Assembly (NCBI RefSeq): GCF_022429565.1
Contig: NZ_CP092487.1
Span: forward strand, 2,808,001-2,872,000
Origin: Lutibacter sp. A64
Lineage (GTDB): Bacteria > Bacteroidota > Bacteroidia > Flavobacteriales > Flavobacteriaceae
Length of the DNA: 64,000 nucleotides
Reading direction: 5' to 3'
A program made the position numbers and the translations under genes. The first letter of the stretch is position 1. Each line of letters begins with the position of its first letter. The notes beneath the pieces were generated by a model that saw only the letters and a list, made by a program, of their open reading frames with translations, searched no databases and was not told the origin of the DNA. This document shows positions 1-9,211 of this stretch, piece by piece.

Positions 1-739
1 CTTTTTTATAGCTTACAACCTGACCGTTACTTTTTATAGGAATTGGCGCTCCTTTTTCTGAACCAACTCCAACGGTATATACTTTAATTCCTTGTTTTGT
101 AGCATCTTTTGCTAAAGAAATAGTATTTTCTTCGTGATCTTCTCCGTCTGAAACTATAAATAAAAACCGGTTGGTTTGTTCATCATTATCAAAATAGGTA
201 ATTCCTCTTTCTATGGCATCGTTTATTGCTGTTCCCTGACTAGAAACCATATCGGGATTTGCATTTTGAAGAAACATTTTTGCAGCGGCATGGTCTGTAG
301 TAATTGGTAATAATGGATACGAATTACCGGCATAAATAATAATACCAATTCTATCGCTTCCTAAATTTTCTATTACTCTAGTAATTATCTGTTTTGCTTT
401 ATCTAAACGACTTGGAGCAATATCTTCTGCTAACATACTTTTAGAAACATCTAGCGCAAAAACAATATCTACACCTTCTCTTTTAACAGTTTCTAACTTG
501 GTTCCCATTTTAGGGTTTGTTAGTGAGATTACTAAAAAAGCGAGTCCTAAACAAATTACTATTATTTTTAAAAACGATTTAAACCCCGATTTTTGAGGAC
601 TTAATTTTTCAATAAGTTTTTTATCTGCAAAGTGTTTTTGGGTTCTTTTTTTCCACCAAAGCACCAACAAAAACAGCACAAATACTACTGGAATAATTGC
701 TAAGTAAATAAAATATGTTGGTTCTTCTATTTGATACAT
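1..739 (-). CDS. batB: BatB-like von Willebrand factor A domain membrane protein (3' end outside window)
   Basis: The first 246 codons are present; the gene runs off the left edge. It begins MYQIEEPTYFIYLAI and has an N-terminal membrane segment (about residues 9-28), a basic stretch, a second membrane segment (about 58-76), then a VWA domain with the metal-binding motif DVSKS followed by a conserved threonine/aspartate region (SDGEDHEENT). This is the layout of Bacteroides aerotolerance protein BatB, which sits in the membrane with its VWA domain outside the cytoplasm. It follows batA on the same strand after a 250-nt gap holding a gene remnant. BatA and BatB are paralogues; I call this one BatB by its position after BatA in the conserved order. 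The start was chosen as the first ATG before the membrane segment. Confidence 0.85.
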   Translation of the reverse strand, partial: MYQIEEPTYFIYLAIIPVVFVLFLLVLWWKKRTQKHFADKKLIEKLSPQKSGFKSFLKIIVICLGLAFLVISLTNPKMGTKLETVKREGVDIVFALDVSKSMLAEDIAPSRLDKAKQIITRVIENLGSDRIGIIIYAGNSYPLLPITTDHAAAKMFLQNANPDMVSSQGTAINDAIERGITYFDNDEQTNRFLFIVSDGEDHEENTISLAKDATKQGIKVYTVGVGSEKGAPIPIKSNGQVVSYKK

Positions 740-774
740 TTTTTATTAGTTTAATAGTTTAAAGGTTGAATGGT

Positions 775-918
775 TCAATTATTTAAATGTGCTTTTCGTA
801 AAGCATTTAACATTCTCGATATTTTGCCGATTTCAACTCTTAGTTTATCATAATTTTCTTCTGAAATAAAATTTAATTCTTTTGATATAATTAATTTAAT
901 TTTTATGTCAATTGTCAT
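775..918 (-). pseudogene. C-terminal remnant of a four-helix-bundle (23S rRNA intervening-sequence type) protein
   Basis: A 47-codon reading frame between batA and batB. Its residues include the stretches KELNFISEENYDKL and GKISRMLNALRKAHL, which match my memory of the C-terminal helices of the small four-helix-bundle proteins widespread in Bacteroidota and related to 23S rRNA intervening-sequence proteins. Those proteins are about 115-125 residues long, so only the last third is here. The apparent start codon lies inside a short inverted repeat, so it is probably not a true start. I infer a dead fragment left by insertion or decay. A short functional peptide is possible but unlikely. Confidence 0.6.
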
Positions 919-936
919 TCCTGCCTACACAGGAAT
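917..936. repeat. Short REP-like inverted repeat (ATTCCTG - CAGGAAT)
   Basis: Seven-base perfect arms, ATTCCTG at 917-923 and CAGGAAT at 930-936, around a 6-nt loop. Palindromes of the form CATTCCTGC...GCAGGAAT recur between genes in many Bacteroidota genomes, as I recall. It abuts the four-helix-bundle remnant, and the two may have arrived together. Confidence 0.5.
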
Positions 937-989
937 AACACCCAAACTTTATTACATGATTCAACAGTTAAACAATTCAACAGTCATCA

Positions 990-1994
990 TCAAATAAAAC
1001 TTTTAAATACCGTATTCTTTAAAAACACTTCAATTAATATTAATAAACCTGCTAGAAGGACTAAAAATCTATATTTTTCTTGATAATTATAGTATTTAAA
1101 TTCTTCTATTTCAGTTTTTTCTAACTTATTTATTTCTTCGTAAATAGCTTTTAACTTTGTGTTATCGGTAGCTCTAAAATACTGACCTTCGGTTTCTTTA
1201 GCTATATATTGTAATAATTCTTCGTCTATTTCTACAGGAGAACTTCTAAATAATAATTTTCCTGTTCTTGGGTCTTTTGCATACGGAAAAGATGCTGTTC
1301 CGTTGGTTCCTAAACCAATGGTATACACTTTAATTCCTAAGCCAACGGCTAACTCTGTGGCTGTTTTTGGATCTACAAAACCGGTATTATTTACACCGTC
1401 TGTTAGTAAAATTATAACCTTACTTTTTGCTTTACTTTCTTTTAATCTGTTAACTGCAGAACCCAATCCCATTCCAATTGCAGTTCCGCCATCTAACTGT
1501 CCCCATTTAATATCTGAGATGGTATTTCTTACAATTCGTTTATCGCTTGTAATTGGTGTTTGCGTAAAACTTTCACCGGCATACACTACAATTCCAATTC
1601 TATCATTAGGGCGTTGATTTACAAATTCTGTTGCCACTTTTTTTAAGGCTTCTAATCTGTTTGGTTTTAAATCGCGCGCTAACATACTTGCTGAAACGTC
1701 AATTGCCATTACAATATCTATCCCTTTATTAGTTTTAGTACGTTTACTTACAGAAACGTTTCTTGGACGTGCTAAAGCTACTATTAATAATGTAAGTGCT
1801 ACTAAACGTAACACGTGTAATAAAGGTTTTAATTTTGATAAGATTGAAGGTTTAACTTCAAAACCTTTTATACTTGAAATTGTTAATGTGGCACTTTCTT
1901 TTTTTCGCACCAAAAATAACCAAATAGCAAGTATTGGTATTAAAACTAATAACCATAAAAACTGCGGATGTAAAAATTCAAAATTCTGAAACAT
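990..1994 (-). CDS. batA: BatA-like von Willebrand factor A domain membrane protein
   Basis: 334 residues, full length for the family. N-terminal membrane segment (about 11-29), second one near 58-76, then a VWA domain with the MIDAS motif DVSAS (about residue 99 onward), a conserved threonine (TPIT) and LLTDGVNN, and a C-terminal membrane segment (about 308-327). It is 2 nt downstream of the BatD-like gene and upstream of batB, so moxR, DUF58, BatD-like, batA and batB are probably one transcript. The family is thought to form a membrane complex linked to oxidative or envelope stress and served by the MoxR ATPase; the precise role is not settled. Confidence 0.88.
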   Translation of the reverse strand: MFQNFEFLHPQFLWLLVLIPILAIWLFLVRKKESATLTISSIKGFEVKPSILSKLKPLLHVLRLVALTLLIVALARPRNVSVSKRTKTNKGIDIVMAIDVSASMLARDLKPNRLEALKKVATEFVNQRPNDRIGIVVYAGESFTQTPITSDKRIVRNTISDIKWGQLDGGTAIGMGLGSAVNRLKESKAKSKVIILLTDGVNNTGFVDPKTATELAVGLGIKVYTIGLGTNGTASFPYAKDPRTGKLLFRSSPVEIDEELLQYIAKETEGQYFRATDNTKLKAIYEEINKLEKTEIEEFKYYNYQEKYRFLVLLAGLLILIEVFLKNTVFKSFI

Positions 1995-1996
1995 AC

Positions 1997-3601
1997 TTAT
2001 TGTTTTAAGGATACTGATTTAATAATTCTGTTTACAACACTTTCGGCAGAATCGTCACTCCATAAAGAAGAAACATACACTTGACGCATTCCTTGTTTAT
2101 CAGCAAAAAACAACATTGTTAGTTTGTAATCTTCCATTTGTTGTGTTGCTTCGTTTAGTCTTTTATATTCTACAGATGCTTTTTTCCCTTTAACACCATC
2201 TATTCTAATATTTTCTTTTTTAATATTAGTAAATTGGGTATTAAACTGCTTTTCAATACCGTTTAAAGCATTATTTATTCCCAAATCCATATCCATTTGC
2301 TCTAATTCACTTATAAAATGAGTAGTAGAAACAACTATATAAAAATTACTAATCGGACTTCCATACGCAAACACATTAAATTCTCCAATTGTAGACATAC
2401 TATTCTCTGGAAGTTGTACAGATTGCAATGTTAACACTTCTGGTGTTTCCAAGGTTATTTTTGGATTTCCATAAGAAGCTTTATACCATTGCTCTTCAAT
2501 CATTTCTGAAGTGGTTTTTCCTAAAATATTAGTTTTAATATACTTATAACCAACATAACCTAAACCACCAATCGCTAATACTATAGCCACTAAAATAATA
2601 ATTAGGTATTTTTTGAAAGATGATTTCTTTTGAATTGGTGTTTCAACTAAAACCGTAGCTTCTTCTGGGTTTTCTTCTACTTTCTTTTGATTGGCGATAT
2701 GAACCGCGTTTTGGGTATTGTTTAAAATAGATTCAACCTTAGTTCTATCATCTTTTATTTCTTCAATAATAGGTTTAGATTTTGCAAATTTCACTAAATC
2801 TGCACTTTCTAACACTTCTTTTAACTGTACTATAGTTTCTTTTGAAATTCCTAATTTACTAGATTCATTAAAATCTTCAATAGTTTCAATTAGCTCATTA
2901 GTAGTTGACTCTAATGCTGGAATTTTGATGTCTTTTTCTATATACGTTCTTACAATATCTGTTAATTCAGAATAATAAATTTTAATTTTATTTTGTTGTA
3001 CTAACTGCTTTTCATCCAACTCTTTAAGACGCAACATAGCTTCTTGTATTGGAGCAACATATGGTTTTGGTACTATCTTTTCTATTTTCTTTCTAAAAAT
3101 AAAATACAATATTAAAGCAAACAGTAATATTATTGGAATAGCCCACCACCATAAATGCTTATAATCATCAAAAGTTTTTGGTTCTCTTTTAATGGATTTT
3201 ATAAGATACATTTTTTGCTTAGTAGTATCTACCTCTACGGTTGCAACATTTACCAATAAAGAATCTGTTAAAAATTGCTTACTATCTATAAGAACTTTTT
3301 GTTGTGGAATTAAATATTGACCACTATCAAAACTAGTTAGTATGTATTTTTTTTCAAGTTTATTTTTTAATGTATCTATTGTAAGTGCTTCTACAACTTC
3401 AACTTTACCTAAACTATCTAATTTAAATTCAGGAAAAATTACATTAGAAGTTTCATTTACAGAAATTTTATACTGTATTTGTTCTCCAATTCTAATGGTT
3501 GTAGTATCTACTGAAATTGTTACAGGTTGTTCCTGTGCAATTCCAATAAAACCAATAAAAAATAATATATAAACTAGTTGTTTTTTCATTTTATAATTCA
3601 C
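1997..3601 (-). CDS. BatD-like membrane protein with an extra C-terminal domain
   Basis: 534 residues. A signal peptide (about 1-22, ending GIAQEQ) precedes an extracytoplasmic BatD/DUF4381-like beta domain (about 23-150), a membrane segment (about 153-170, LWWWAIPIILLFALILYFIF), a helical cytoplasmic part with the conserved YYSELTDIVRTYIE stretch (about 205-300), a second membrane segment (about 333-352) and a C-terminal extracytoplasmic domain of about 180 residues that I do not recognise. Homologues at this operon position, as I remember them, end near residue 300, so the tail looks like a fusion or lineage-specific extension. It lies 2 nt from both neighbours' ends, consistent with translational coupling inside the bat operon. 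Confidence 0.75.
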   Translation of the reverse strand: MNYKMKKQLVYILFFIGFIGIAQEQPVTISVDTTTIRIGEQIQYKISVNETSNVIFPEFKLDSLGKVEVVEALTIDTLKNKLEKKYILTSFDSGQYLIPQQKVLIDSKQFLTDSLLVNVATVEVDTTKQKMYLIKSIKREPKTFDDYKHLWWWAIPIILLFALILYFIFRKKIEKIVPKPYVAPIQEAMLRLKELDEKQLVQQNKIKIYYSELTDIVRTYIEKDIKIPALESTTNELIETIEDFNESSKLGISKETIVQLKEVLESADLVKFAKSKPIIEEIKDDRTKVESILNNTQNAVHIANQKKVEENPEEATVLVETPIQKKSSFKKYLIIILVAIVLAIGGLGYVGYKYIKTNILGKTTSEMIEEQWYKASYGNPKITLETPEVLTLQSVQLPENSMSTIGEFNVFAYGSPISNFYIVVSTTHFISELEQMDMDLGINNALNGIEKQFNTQFTNIKKENIRIDGVKGKKASVEYKRLNEATQQMEDYKLTMLFFADKQGMRQVYVSSLWSDDSAESVVNRIIKSVSLKQ

Positions 3602-3603
3602 TT

Positions 3604-4473
3604 CTATGAACCTTTATGTTTAAAATAACCTAATAATTTTTTTACATAACTTTCATCAATTCGAGAACTTATAGTACCGGCTCCACAACGTGTAAATGTT
3701 TTTTCAAAATACGTTACCGATTCATTATAATAGGCTTCATACCCTCTTCTTACACTTTTTGAAGCTGTATTTACCAATAGTGTTTTTCCGGTTTCAGCAT
3801 CTAACATTGGAACCATTCCAAGGTTTGGAATAGAAACATCGTGCTCGTCATATATTCTAATACCTGTTACATCATGTTTTCTACCAACAATTTTTAATGT
3901 ATGCTCGTAATCAGTATCCATAAAATCTGAAAGCACAAAAACAATGGCTTTCTTTTTTATTACACTTGATAAAAATTTTAAAGCTTCGTTAATACTGGTT
4001 TTGGTACTTTTTGGTTTAAATTCTATCAATTCTCTAATAATTCGAAGTACGTGGCTTTTCCCTTTTTTAGGAGGAATAAACAACTCCATTTGATCTGAAA
4101 ATAATAACAAACCAACTTTATCGTTATTTTGAATTGCTGAAAAAGCTAATGTTGCTGCTATTTCAGTAAGTGTATCTCTTTTAAATTGTTGTGTTGTTCC
4201 AAAAAATTCTGAGCCGCTAATATCAACCATCAACATCATTGTTAATTCACGTTCTTCTTCAAAAACCTTAATAAAAGGCTCGTTATAACGCGCGGTAACA
4301 TTCCAATCTATTGCTCTAACATCATCTCCGTATTGGTATTTACGCACTTCAGAAAAAGTCATACCTCGTCCTTTAAACGAACTGTGATATTCGCCTGAAA
4401 ATATATGATCAGACAAACGACGTGTCTTAATCTCTATTTTTCGAACTTTTTTTAGTATTTCTTTGGTATCCAT
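3604..4473 (-). CDS. DUF58 domain protein of the MoxR/Bat cluster
   Basis: 289 residues starting MDTKEILKKVRKIEIKTRRL. An earlier in-frame ATG at 4515 adds 14 residues with no family resemblance, so I prefer 4473. The DUF58 signature lies near residues 36-60 (GRGMTFSEVRKYQYGDDVR, then DWN), followed by a VWA-like fold with DISGS in place of a classic MIDAS motif. DUF58 proteins almost always accompany MoxR ATPases and are believed to be their partners or targets. It is 100 nt downstream of moxR. No signal peptide or membrane segment is seen, so it is cytoplasmic. Confidence 0.88.
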   Translation of the reverse strand: MDTKEILKKVRKIEIKTRRLSDHIFSGEYHSSFKGRGMTFSEVRKYQYGDDVRAIDWNVTARYNEPFIKVFEEERELTMMLMVDISGSEFFGTTQQFKRDTLTEIAATLAFSAIQNNDKVGLLLFSDQMELFIPPKKGKSHVLRIIRELIEFKPKSTKTSINEALKFLSSVIKKKAIVFVLSDFMDTDYEHTLKIVGRKHDVTGIRIYDEHDVSIPNLGMVPMLDAETGKTLLVNTASKSVRRGYEAYYNESVTYFEKTFTRCGAGTISSRIDESYVKKLLGYFKHKGS

Positions 4474-4573
4474 ATTATCTAGTTTGCAGTATTCAGTTGC
4501 AGTATTCAATTGCATTTTTTAGTTGTTTCAGTTTTGTAAAAAACTGTCAACTGTGATTTGAGACCGCCAACTA

Positions 4574-5581
4574 CTAAGGTACTTCTACTTGATTTACTAT
4601 TTGATTGATAATATCTTCTGAGGTAATATTTTCTGCTTCTGCTTCATAAGTAACTCCAATTCTATGGCGTAAAACATCATGTACAACTGCGCGTACATCT
4701 TCTGGAATTACATAACCTCTTCTTCTAATAAAAGCATAACATTTTGCTGCCATGGCTAAGTTTATACTTCCACGTGGTGAAGCTCCAAAACTAATTAAGC
4801 CTTGTAGGCTTGGTAAATCGTATTTTTCTGGATAACGTGTTGCAAAAATAATATCTAGTATATATTTCTCTATTTTCTCGTCCATATACACTTCTTTTAC
4901 TGCAACTCTAGCTCTATTAATTTGGTCTATAGATGCTACTGCATTAACAGTTCCAAAGCTACCTTTTAGATTTGCGCGCATTATTAATTGCTCTTCGTCA
5001 ATTTTTGGATAGTCTATTACCGTTTTTAGCATAAACCTATCTACTTGCGCCTCTGGTAACGGATATGTTCCTTCTTGCTCTACTGGGTTTTGAGTTGCCA
5101 TTACCAAAAATGGTTCATCTAACTTAAAAGTAGTATCTCCAATGGTAATTTGACGCTCTTGCATTGCTTCTAACAATGCAGATTGTACTTTTGCAGGTGC
5201 ACGGTTTATCTCATCTGCCAATACAAAATTTGCGAAAATAGGACCTTTTTTTATGGTAAAATCATTATCTTTTACACTATAAATCATTGTTCCAACAACA
5301 TCGGCAGGTAATAAGTCTGGCGTAAATTGAATTCTACTAAAACCTCCCTGAACAGCTTTTGATAGCGTATTAATTGCTAGTGTTTTTGCTAATCCTGGAA
5401 CCCCTTCTAGTAAAATATGCCCATCACCCAATAAACCAATTAGCAATCGTTCTATCATGTGCTTTTGACCAACAATTACTTTGTTCATCTCCATTATTAA
5501 CAAATCGACAAAGGCACTTTCTTTTTCAATTTTTTCATTGATAGCTTTAATATCAATAGAAACGTTATTTTCTTCAATCAT
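4574..5581 (-). CDS. MoxR-family AAA ATPase
   Basis: 335 residues, normal for MoxR. Walker A at residues 60-67 (GVPGLAKT), Walker B LADEINRAP, sensor 1 MATQNPVEQEGTYPLPEAQ, and the C-terminal lid domain with GASPRGSINL. MoxR proteins are ATP-dependent chaperone-like enzymes thought to activate VWA-domain proteins, which fits the DUF58, BatA and BatB genes downstream. It is the first gene of the cluster: the 115-nt gap to lpxH upstream is AT-rich and probably holds the promoter, though I see no clear box. Confidence 0.93.
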   Translation of the reverse strand: MIEENNVSIDIKAINEKIEKESAFVDLLIMEMNKVIVGQKHMIERLLIGLLGDGHILLEGVPGLAKTLAINTLSKAVQGGFSRIQFTPDLLPADVVGTMIYSVKDNDFTIKKGPIFANFVLADEINRAPAKVQSALLEAMQERQITIGDTTFKLDEPFLVMATQNPVEQEGTYPLPEAQVDRFMLKTVIDYPKIDEEQLIMRANLKGSFGTVNAVASIDQINRARVAVKEVYMDEKIEKYILDIIFATRYPEKYDLPSLQGLISFGASPRGSINLAMAAKCYAFIRRRGYVIPEDVRAVVHDVLRHRIGVTYEAEAENITSEDIINQIVNQVEVP

Positions 5582-5696
5582 TTTTTATAGTTTTTACCGC
5601 GTGAATTTAACATGCTTTCTAACACAATGCAAATAGCATAAATATTTTTTTATTTCTTGTTAAAAATTGGTTAAAAAAAGTTATAAACCCCTAGGT

Positions 5697-6443
5697 TTAA
5701 TAAGATTTTAACACCATTTCTTGTCCGTCGAAAATTGCATAAGTAAAATGAGAAATCCAATCGCCGGTATTAATGTATTTTGAATTTTCTGTAAGTTGAA
5801 TATTCATGGGTAAATGACGGTGCCCAAAAATAAAATAATTATACGCTTTTTCAGTTAATTTTTTATTACAATAATGCACTAGCCATTCATTATCTTCACC
5901 TAAAAACTTGACATCTTCTTCTCCAGAAATTAATTTATTTTTAACCGATAAATATTGAGCCAATGCAACTCCAATATCTGGATGCAACCACCTATACAAC
6001 CATTTTGAAAACGGGTTGGTAAACACTTTTTTCATACGTTTATAACCTTTATCTCCAGGCCCTAAACCATCTCCGTGGCCAATTAAAAACAGTTTATTAT
6101 TAAAGGTAAATTCTTTTGGTTTATAGTAAGTTGGAATATTTAATTCGGTTTCAAAATAATCTTCCATCCAAAGGTCGTGATTACCAACAAAAAAATAAAT
6201 TTGAATTCCACTATCTTTTAATTCTGCAAGCTTGCCTAAGACGCGTATAAAACCTTTTGGAACTACTTTTTTATATTCAAACCAAAAATCAAAGAGATCT
6301 CCTAGTAAAAAAATAGCTTCAGCATCTGCTTTTATAGTATCTAACCAGTTTACAAATTTTTGTTCACGAACTTTACTTTGCTCAATTGTTGGAGCTCCAA
6401 AATGTTGATCGGATGCAAAATATATTTTTTTATTAGCTGTCAA
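5697..6443 (-). CDS. lpxH: UDP-2,3-diacylglucosamine diphosphatase
   Basis: 248 residues with the calcineurin-like metallophosphoesterase motifs in order: FASDQHFG (DxH), GDLFDFW (GDxxD), GNHDLW (GNHD), GHGDG and GHRHLP (GHxH). The LpxH family removes UMP from UDP-2,3-diacylglucosamine in lipid A synthesis at the inner face of the cytoplasmic membrane. The Q between D and H in the first motif is usual for Bacteroidota members. It is 31 nt downstream of the S41 protease gene. Confidence 0.87.
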   Translation of the reverse strand: MTANKKIYFASDQHFGAPTIEQSKVREQKFVNWLDTIKADAEAIFLLGDLFDFWFEYKKVVPKGFIRVLGKLAELKDSGIQIYFFVGNHDLWMEDYFETELNIPTYYKPKEFTFNNKLFLIGHGDGLGPGDKGYKRMKKVFTNPFSKWLYRWLHPDIGVALAQYLSVKNKLISGEEDVKFLGEDNEWLVHYCNKKLTEKAYNYFIFGHRHLPMNIQLTENSKYINTGDWISHFTYAIFDGQEMVLKSY

Positions 6444-6474
6444 AATAAAATTAGGTTATGCTTAAAAATGTGTA

Positions 6475-8100
6475 TTATTTATTAGTATCTAACTCAACCA
6501 CTTTTAAAATCATATTATCTTTCTTTTGGGTTACCATATAATACCCAGTTTGATCAAATAAATCACGTGCAAAAAATGCTTTAAAATATAATCTTAAATC
6601 TTCTCTAGCTTCTGGACTTAGTGGTTTTCTTAAATTTAATTCATTTAAATACAAATCAAATATTTTTCCATCAGCATCAAAATTAGCAACAAAATCGTCT
6701 AATTTCCAGTTATTTAATTCAGTTCTATGATTATCTATATATTCAAAAACAAATCCATTTAAACCACTGTAAAACAAACTATTGTAAGTTCGCGTAGTAT
6801 CTATTGCTACAAAAACATCTGGAATTATACCACCTCCACCATAAACAACTTTACCCTTTGGCGTTGTATACTTTAAAGTATCTACAACTTTAATGCTATC
6901 TTTAGAAAGCAACTCTCCGTTATGAATTCTATTGATATAATCGCTATTATATAATTTGGTGTTATGATCTGCATACGATTTTTGAATAGATCTTCCTGTT
7001 GGTGTATAGTATCTTGAAGTTGTAAGCCTAACTGCAGAACCATCACCTAAATCCATTTCTTGTTGTACTAATCCTTTTCCAAAAGACCTACGTCCAACAA
7101 TAGTTCCTTTATCGTTATCTTGCAAAGCACCGGCAACAATTTCACTTGCTGAAGCCGAATTTTGATCTATTAAAACATACACATCTCCATCTTCAAAAGA
7201 ACCTTTTTTAGTAGCATATGATTTATCTACTTCACCATTTTTATTTTTTGTAAAAACAATAAGTTTTCCGTCTTCTAAAAATTCATCAATAATGCTATTT
7301 GCTATATCCATATAACCTCCACCGTTACCTCTTAAATCTAAAACTAAAGACTTCATTCCTTTTGAAATTAATTCATTTAGAGCTAATTTAAACTCTAAGT
7401 AAGTTGTTCTAGCAAAACGTTCTATATTTATATATCCCAATGTATTATTTATCATATAATATGCCGGTACACTTTTAATTGGCACCTCATCTCTAACAAT
7501 TGGAATGTCTAATACTTCATCTATGGAGCGTCTATAAACTTTAAGCATTACTTCGGTAGCTGCTTCGCCTTTGAGTGATTTCATCACCGCATCAGAAATT
7601 TGTCTGCTTGCTACAAACGAACTTTTTTCAGCTTCACTAACACCTGCATTTTTAATTAAAACCTCTCCAAAAAGTGTATCTTTATCTGCAATAATAATTC
7701 TATCTCCTGCTTTAATTCCTGCTTTATAACTTGGGCCGCCATCAATTACACCTGTAACGGTTACCGTATCTTGATGTACTAAAAAAGAGACTCCAATTCC
7801 AACAAATTTACCTTGCATATTTTCGGTTACCTGCTTCAATTCTTCTTTTGGAATGTACACAGAATGTGGATCTAGTTTTACAAGCATATTAGTAATAGCA
7901 TCGTCTAAAAGGCTATCTGTATCAACTTTATCTACATAATCATACTGAATGTAATTTATTAAGCGTTTTATTTTAGCTTCTGTGGTATTTGAACTAAATA
8001 TAACAGCCTTGTTTTTAAAATTTATAGTACTTCCAATTAATATACCTATAGCCACTGCCAATCCAATAAAAATTGGCAAATTTGCTTTTTTATTTATCAT
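6475..8100 (-). CDS. S41-family C-terminal processing peptidase
   Basis: 541 residues. N-terminal membrane anchor (about 9-27), a PDZ domain (about 90-200, with GIGVSFLV and VIDGGPSYKAGIKAGDRI), then the tail-specific protease core. The catalytic serine is in DQNSASASEIVAGAL and the lysine in GRRSFGKGLVQQ. The long C-terminal part (about 380-541) is common in Bacteroidota CtpA proteins. It probably trims periplasmic or envelope proteins. Its start codon overlaps the stop of the dCMP deaminase gene by 4 nt, so the two are translationally coupled. Confidence 0.92.
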   Translation of the reverse strand: MINKKANLPIFIGLAVAIGILIGSTINFKNKAVIFSSNTTEAKIKRLINYIQYDYVDKVDTDSLLDDAITNMLVKLDPHSVYIPKEELKQVTENMQGKFVGIGVSFLVHQDTVTVTGVIDGGPSYKAGIKAGDRIIIADKDTLFGEVLIKNAGVSEAEKSSFVASRQISDAVMKSLKGEAATEVMLKVYRRSIDEVLDIPIVRDEVPIKSVPAYYMINNTLGYINIERFARTTYLEFKLALNELISKGMKSLVLDLRGNGGGYMDIANSIIDEFLEDGKLIVFTKNKNGEVDKSYATKKGSFEDGDVYVLIDQNSASASEIVAGALQDNDKGTIVGRRSFGKGLVQQEMDLGDGSAVRLTTSRYYTPTGRSIQKSYADHNTKLYNSDYINRIHNGELLSKDSIKVVDTLKYTTPKGKVVYGGGGIIPDVFVAIDTTRTYNSLFYSGLNGFVFEYIDNHRTELNNWKLDDFVANFDADGKIFDLYLNELNLRKPLSPEAREDLRLYFKAFFARDLFDQTGYYMVTQKKDNMILKVVELDTNK

Positions 8101-8522
8101 TTTAAATCTTTAAGATGTGTTATTTCAACTCCAGCTTTTTCTAAAAACTGCACGCCAGAAGTATCTTTATATTCGTTTGCATACACCACCCGTTTTATAC
8201 CTGATTGATGTATTAATTTACTACATTCTTTACAAGGTGATAATGTAATATAGAGCGTGGCATTTTTACAAGATTGCGTAGAACTAGCAACCTTTAAAAT
8301 TGCATTTGCTTCTGCATGCAATACATACCATTTTGTGTCTCCAACTTCTTCTTCACAACAATTTTCAAAACCTGTAGGTGTACCATTAAAACCGTCAGAA
8401 ATTATCATTCTATCTTTTACAATTAATGCACCTACTTTTTTTCTTTTACAATAGGATAATTTTGCCCATTCTAAAGCCATTCTCATGTAGGCACGATCGT
8501 ATTTTAATTGTTTTTTCTTCAT
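8097..8522 (-). CDS. comEB: dCMP deaminase-like cytidine/deoxycytidylate deaminase
   Basis: 141 residues, usual for the family. Zinc-site motifs: HAE (H69, E71) and PCKEC (C97, C100). The N-terminal RMALEWAKLSYCKRKKVGALIV and the DGFNGTPTGFENCCEEE stretch are typical of ComEB/dCMP deaminases. It makes dUMP from dCMP for thymidylate synthesis. It overlaps the protease gene downstream by 4 nt and is 54 nt downstream of the HupE-like gene. The comEB symbol reflects the family; a competence role is not implied. Confidence 0.88.
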   Translation of the reverse strand: MKKKQLKYDRAYMRMALEWAKLSYCKRKKVGALIVKDRMIISDGFNGTPTGFENCCEEEVGDTKWYVLHAEANAILKVASSTQSCKNATLYITLSPCKECSKLIHQSGIKRVVYANEYKDTSGVQFLEKAGVEITHLKDLK

Positions 8523-8576
8523 TTTTAATGATTGTTACGAAAGTAAAAAGATTAATACTAACTTCGAGTTAAAGTT

Positions 8577-9161
8577 TTACCAAAATACATTGTCTTTTAA
8601 TATTGGTAACACAAAACCAATTACAATAGAAGATATTATAAGTATATAATCTCTTTTAGAAAATCTGAAAAACGTTTGAAATATAAATCCTAAAATAAGT
8701 ATTATTAATACCACTACTATTTGTGCTAACTCAACTCCCAATGCAAACTCTAGCAAAGGTATAAACTTATCTTCTGAAGAACCTATAATCATTTTAAAAT
8801 ATCCAGAAAAACCAAGCCCATGAATTAAGCCAAAAAAGAGTGCAAAAACTAAATTTGTATTTGTTTTTAATTGCTTTGTAGTGTTTTTTACATACAAAAT
8901 GTTAACTACCGCAGTAATAAGTATAGTTACAGGAATAAGAAATTCTATCCATTTTGTATCAACCGAAACAATTTTATAGGCTGCTAAAATTAAAGATAAG
9001 GTATGACCTATTGTAAAAAGTGTAATTAACCAAATTAGTTTTTTCCAATTTTTAAAATCATAAACAACTGTTAATGCTACTAAAAATAAAATATGATCAT
9101 AAGCATTCCAATCTAATACATGAAACAAACCTTCTCTAAGAAAAAATATAAGTGTATCCAT
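8577..9161 (-). CDS. HupE/UreJ-like integral membrane protein
   Basis: 194 residues, about six hydrophobic segments, with conserved histidines in membrane positions (WNAYDHILFLVAL near the N-terminus, TIGHTLSL, LIHGLGFSGYF). These match the HupE/UreJ_2 family, which contains putative nickel or cobalt permeases. No hydrogenase or urease gene is nearby, so the substrate is open. It lies between the aminotransferase and deaminase genes with short gaps (50 and 54 nt), consistent with a shared transcript. Confidence 0.8.
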   Translation of the reverse strand: MDTLIFFLREGLFHVLDWNAYDHILFLVALTVVYDFKNWKKLIWLITLFTIGHTLSLILAAYKIVSVDTKWIEFLIPVTILITAVVNILYVKNTTKQLKTNTNLVFALFFGLIHGLGFSGYFKMIIGSSEDKFIPLLEFALGVELAQIVVVLIILILGFIFQTFFRFSKRDYILIISSIVIGFVLPILKDNVFW

Positions 9162-9211
9162 TTAAAAAAATTTATGGATTCAAATATAGAAAAATTTACT
9201 TCCTTAAATTA

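Noticed and set aside
1303-1617. A 104-codon plus-strand frame
   Set aside because: Antisense to the VWA domain of batA; a shadow frame.
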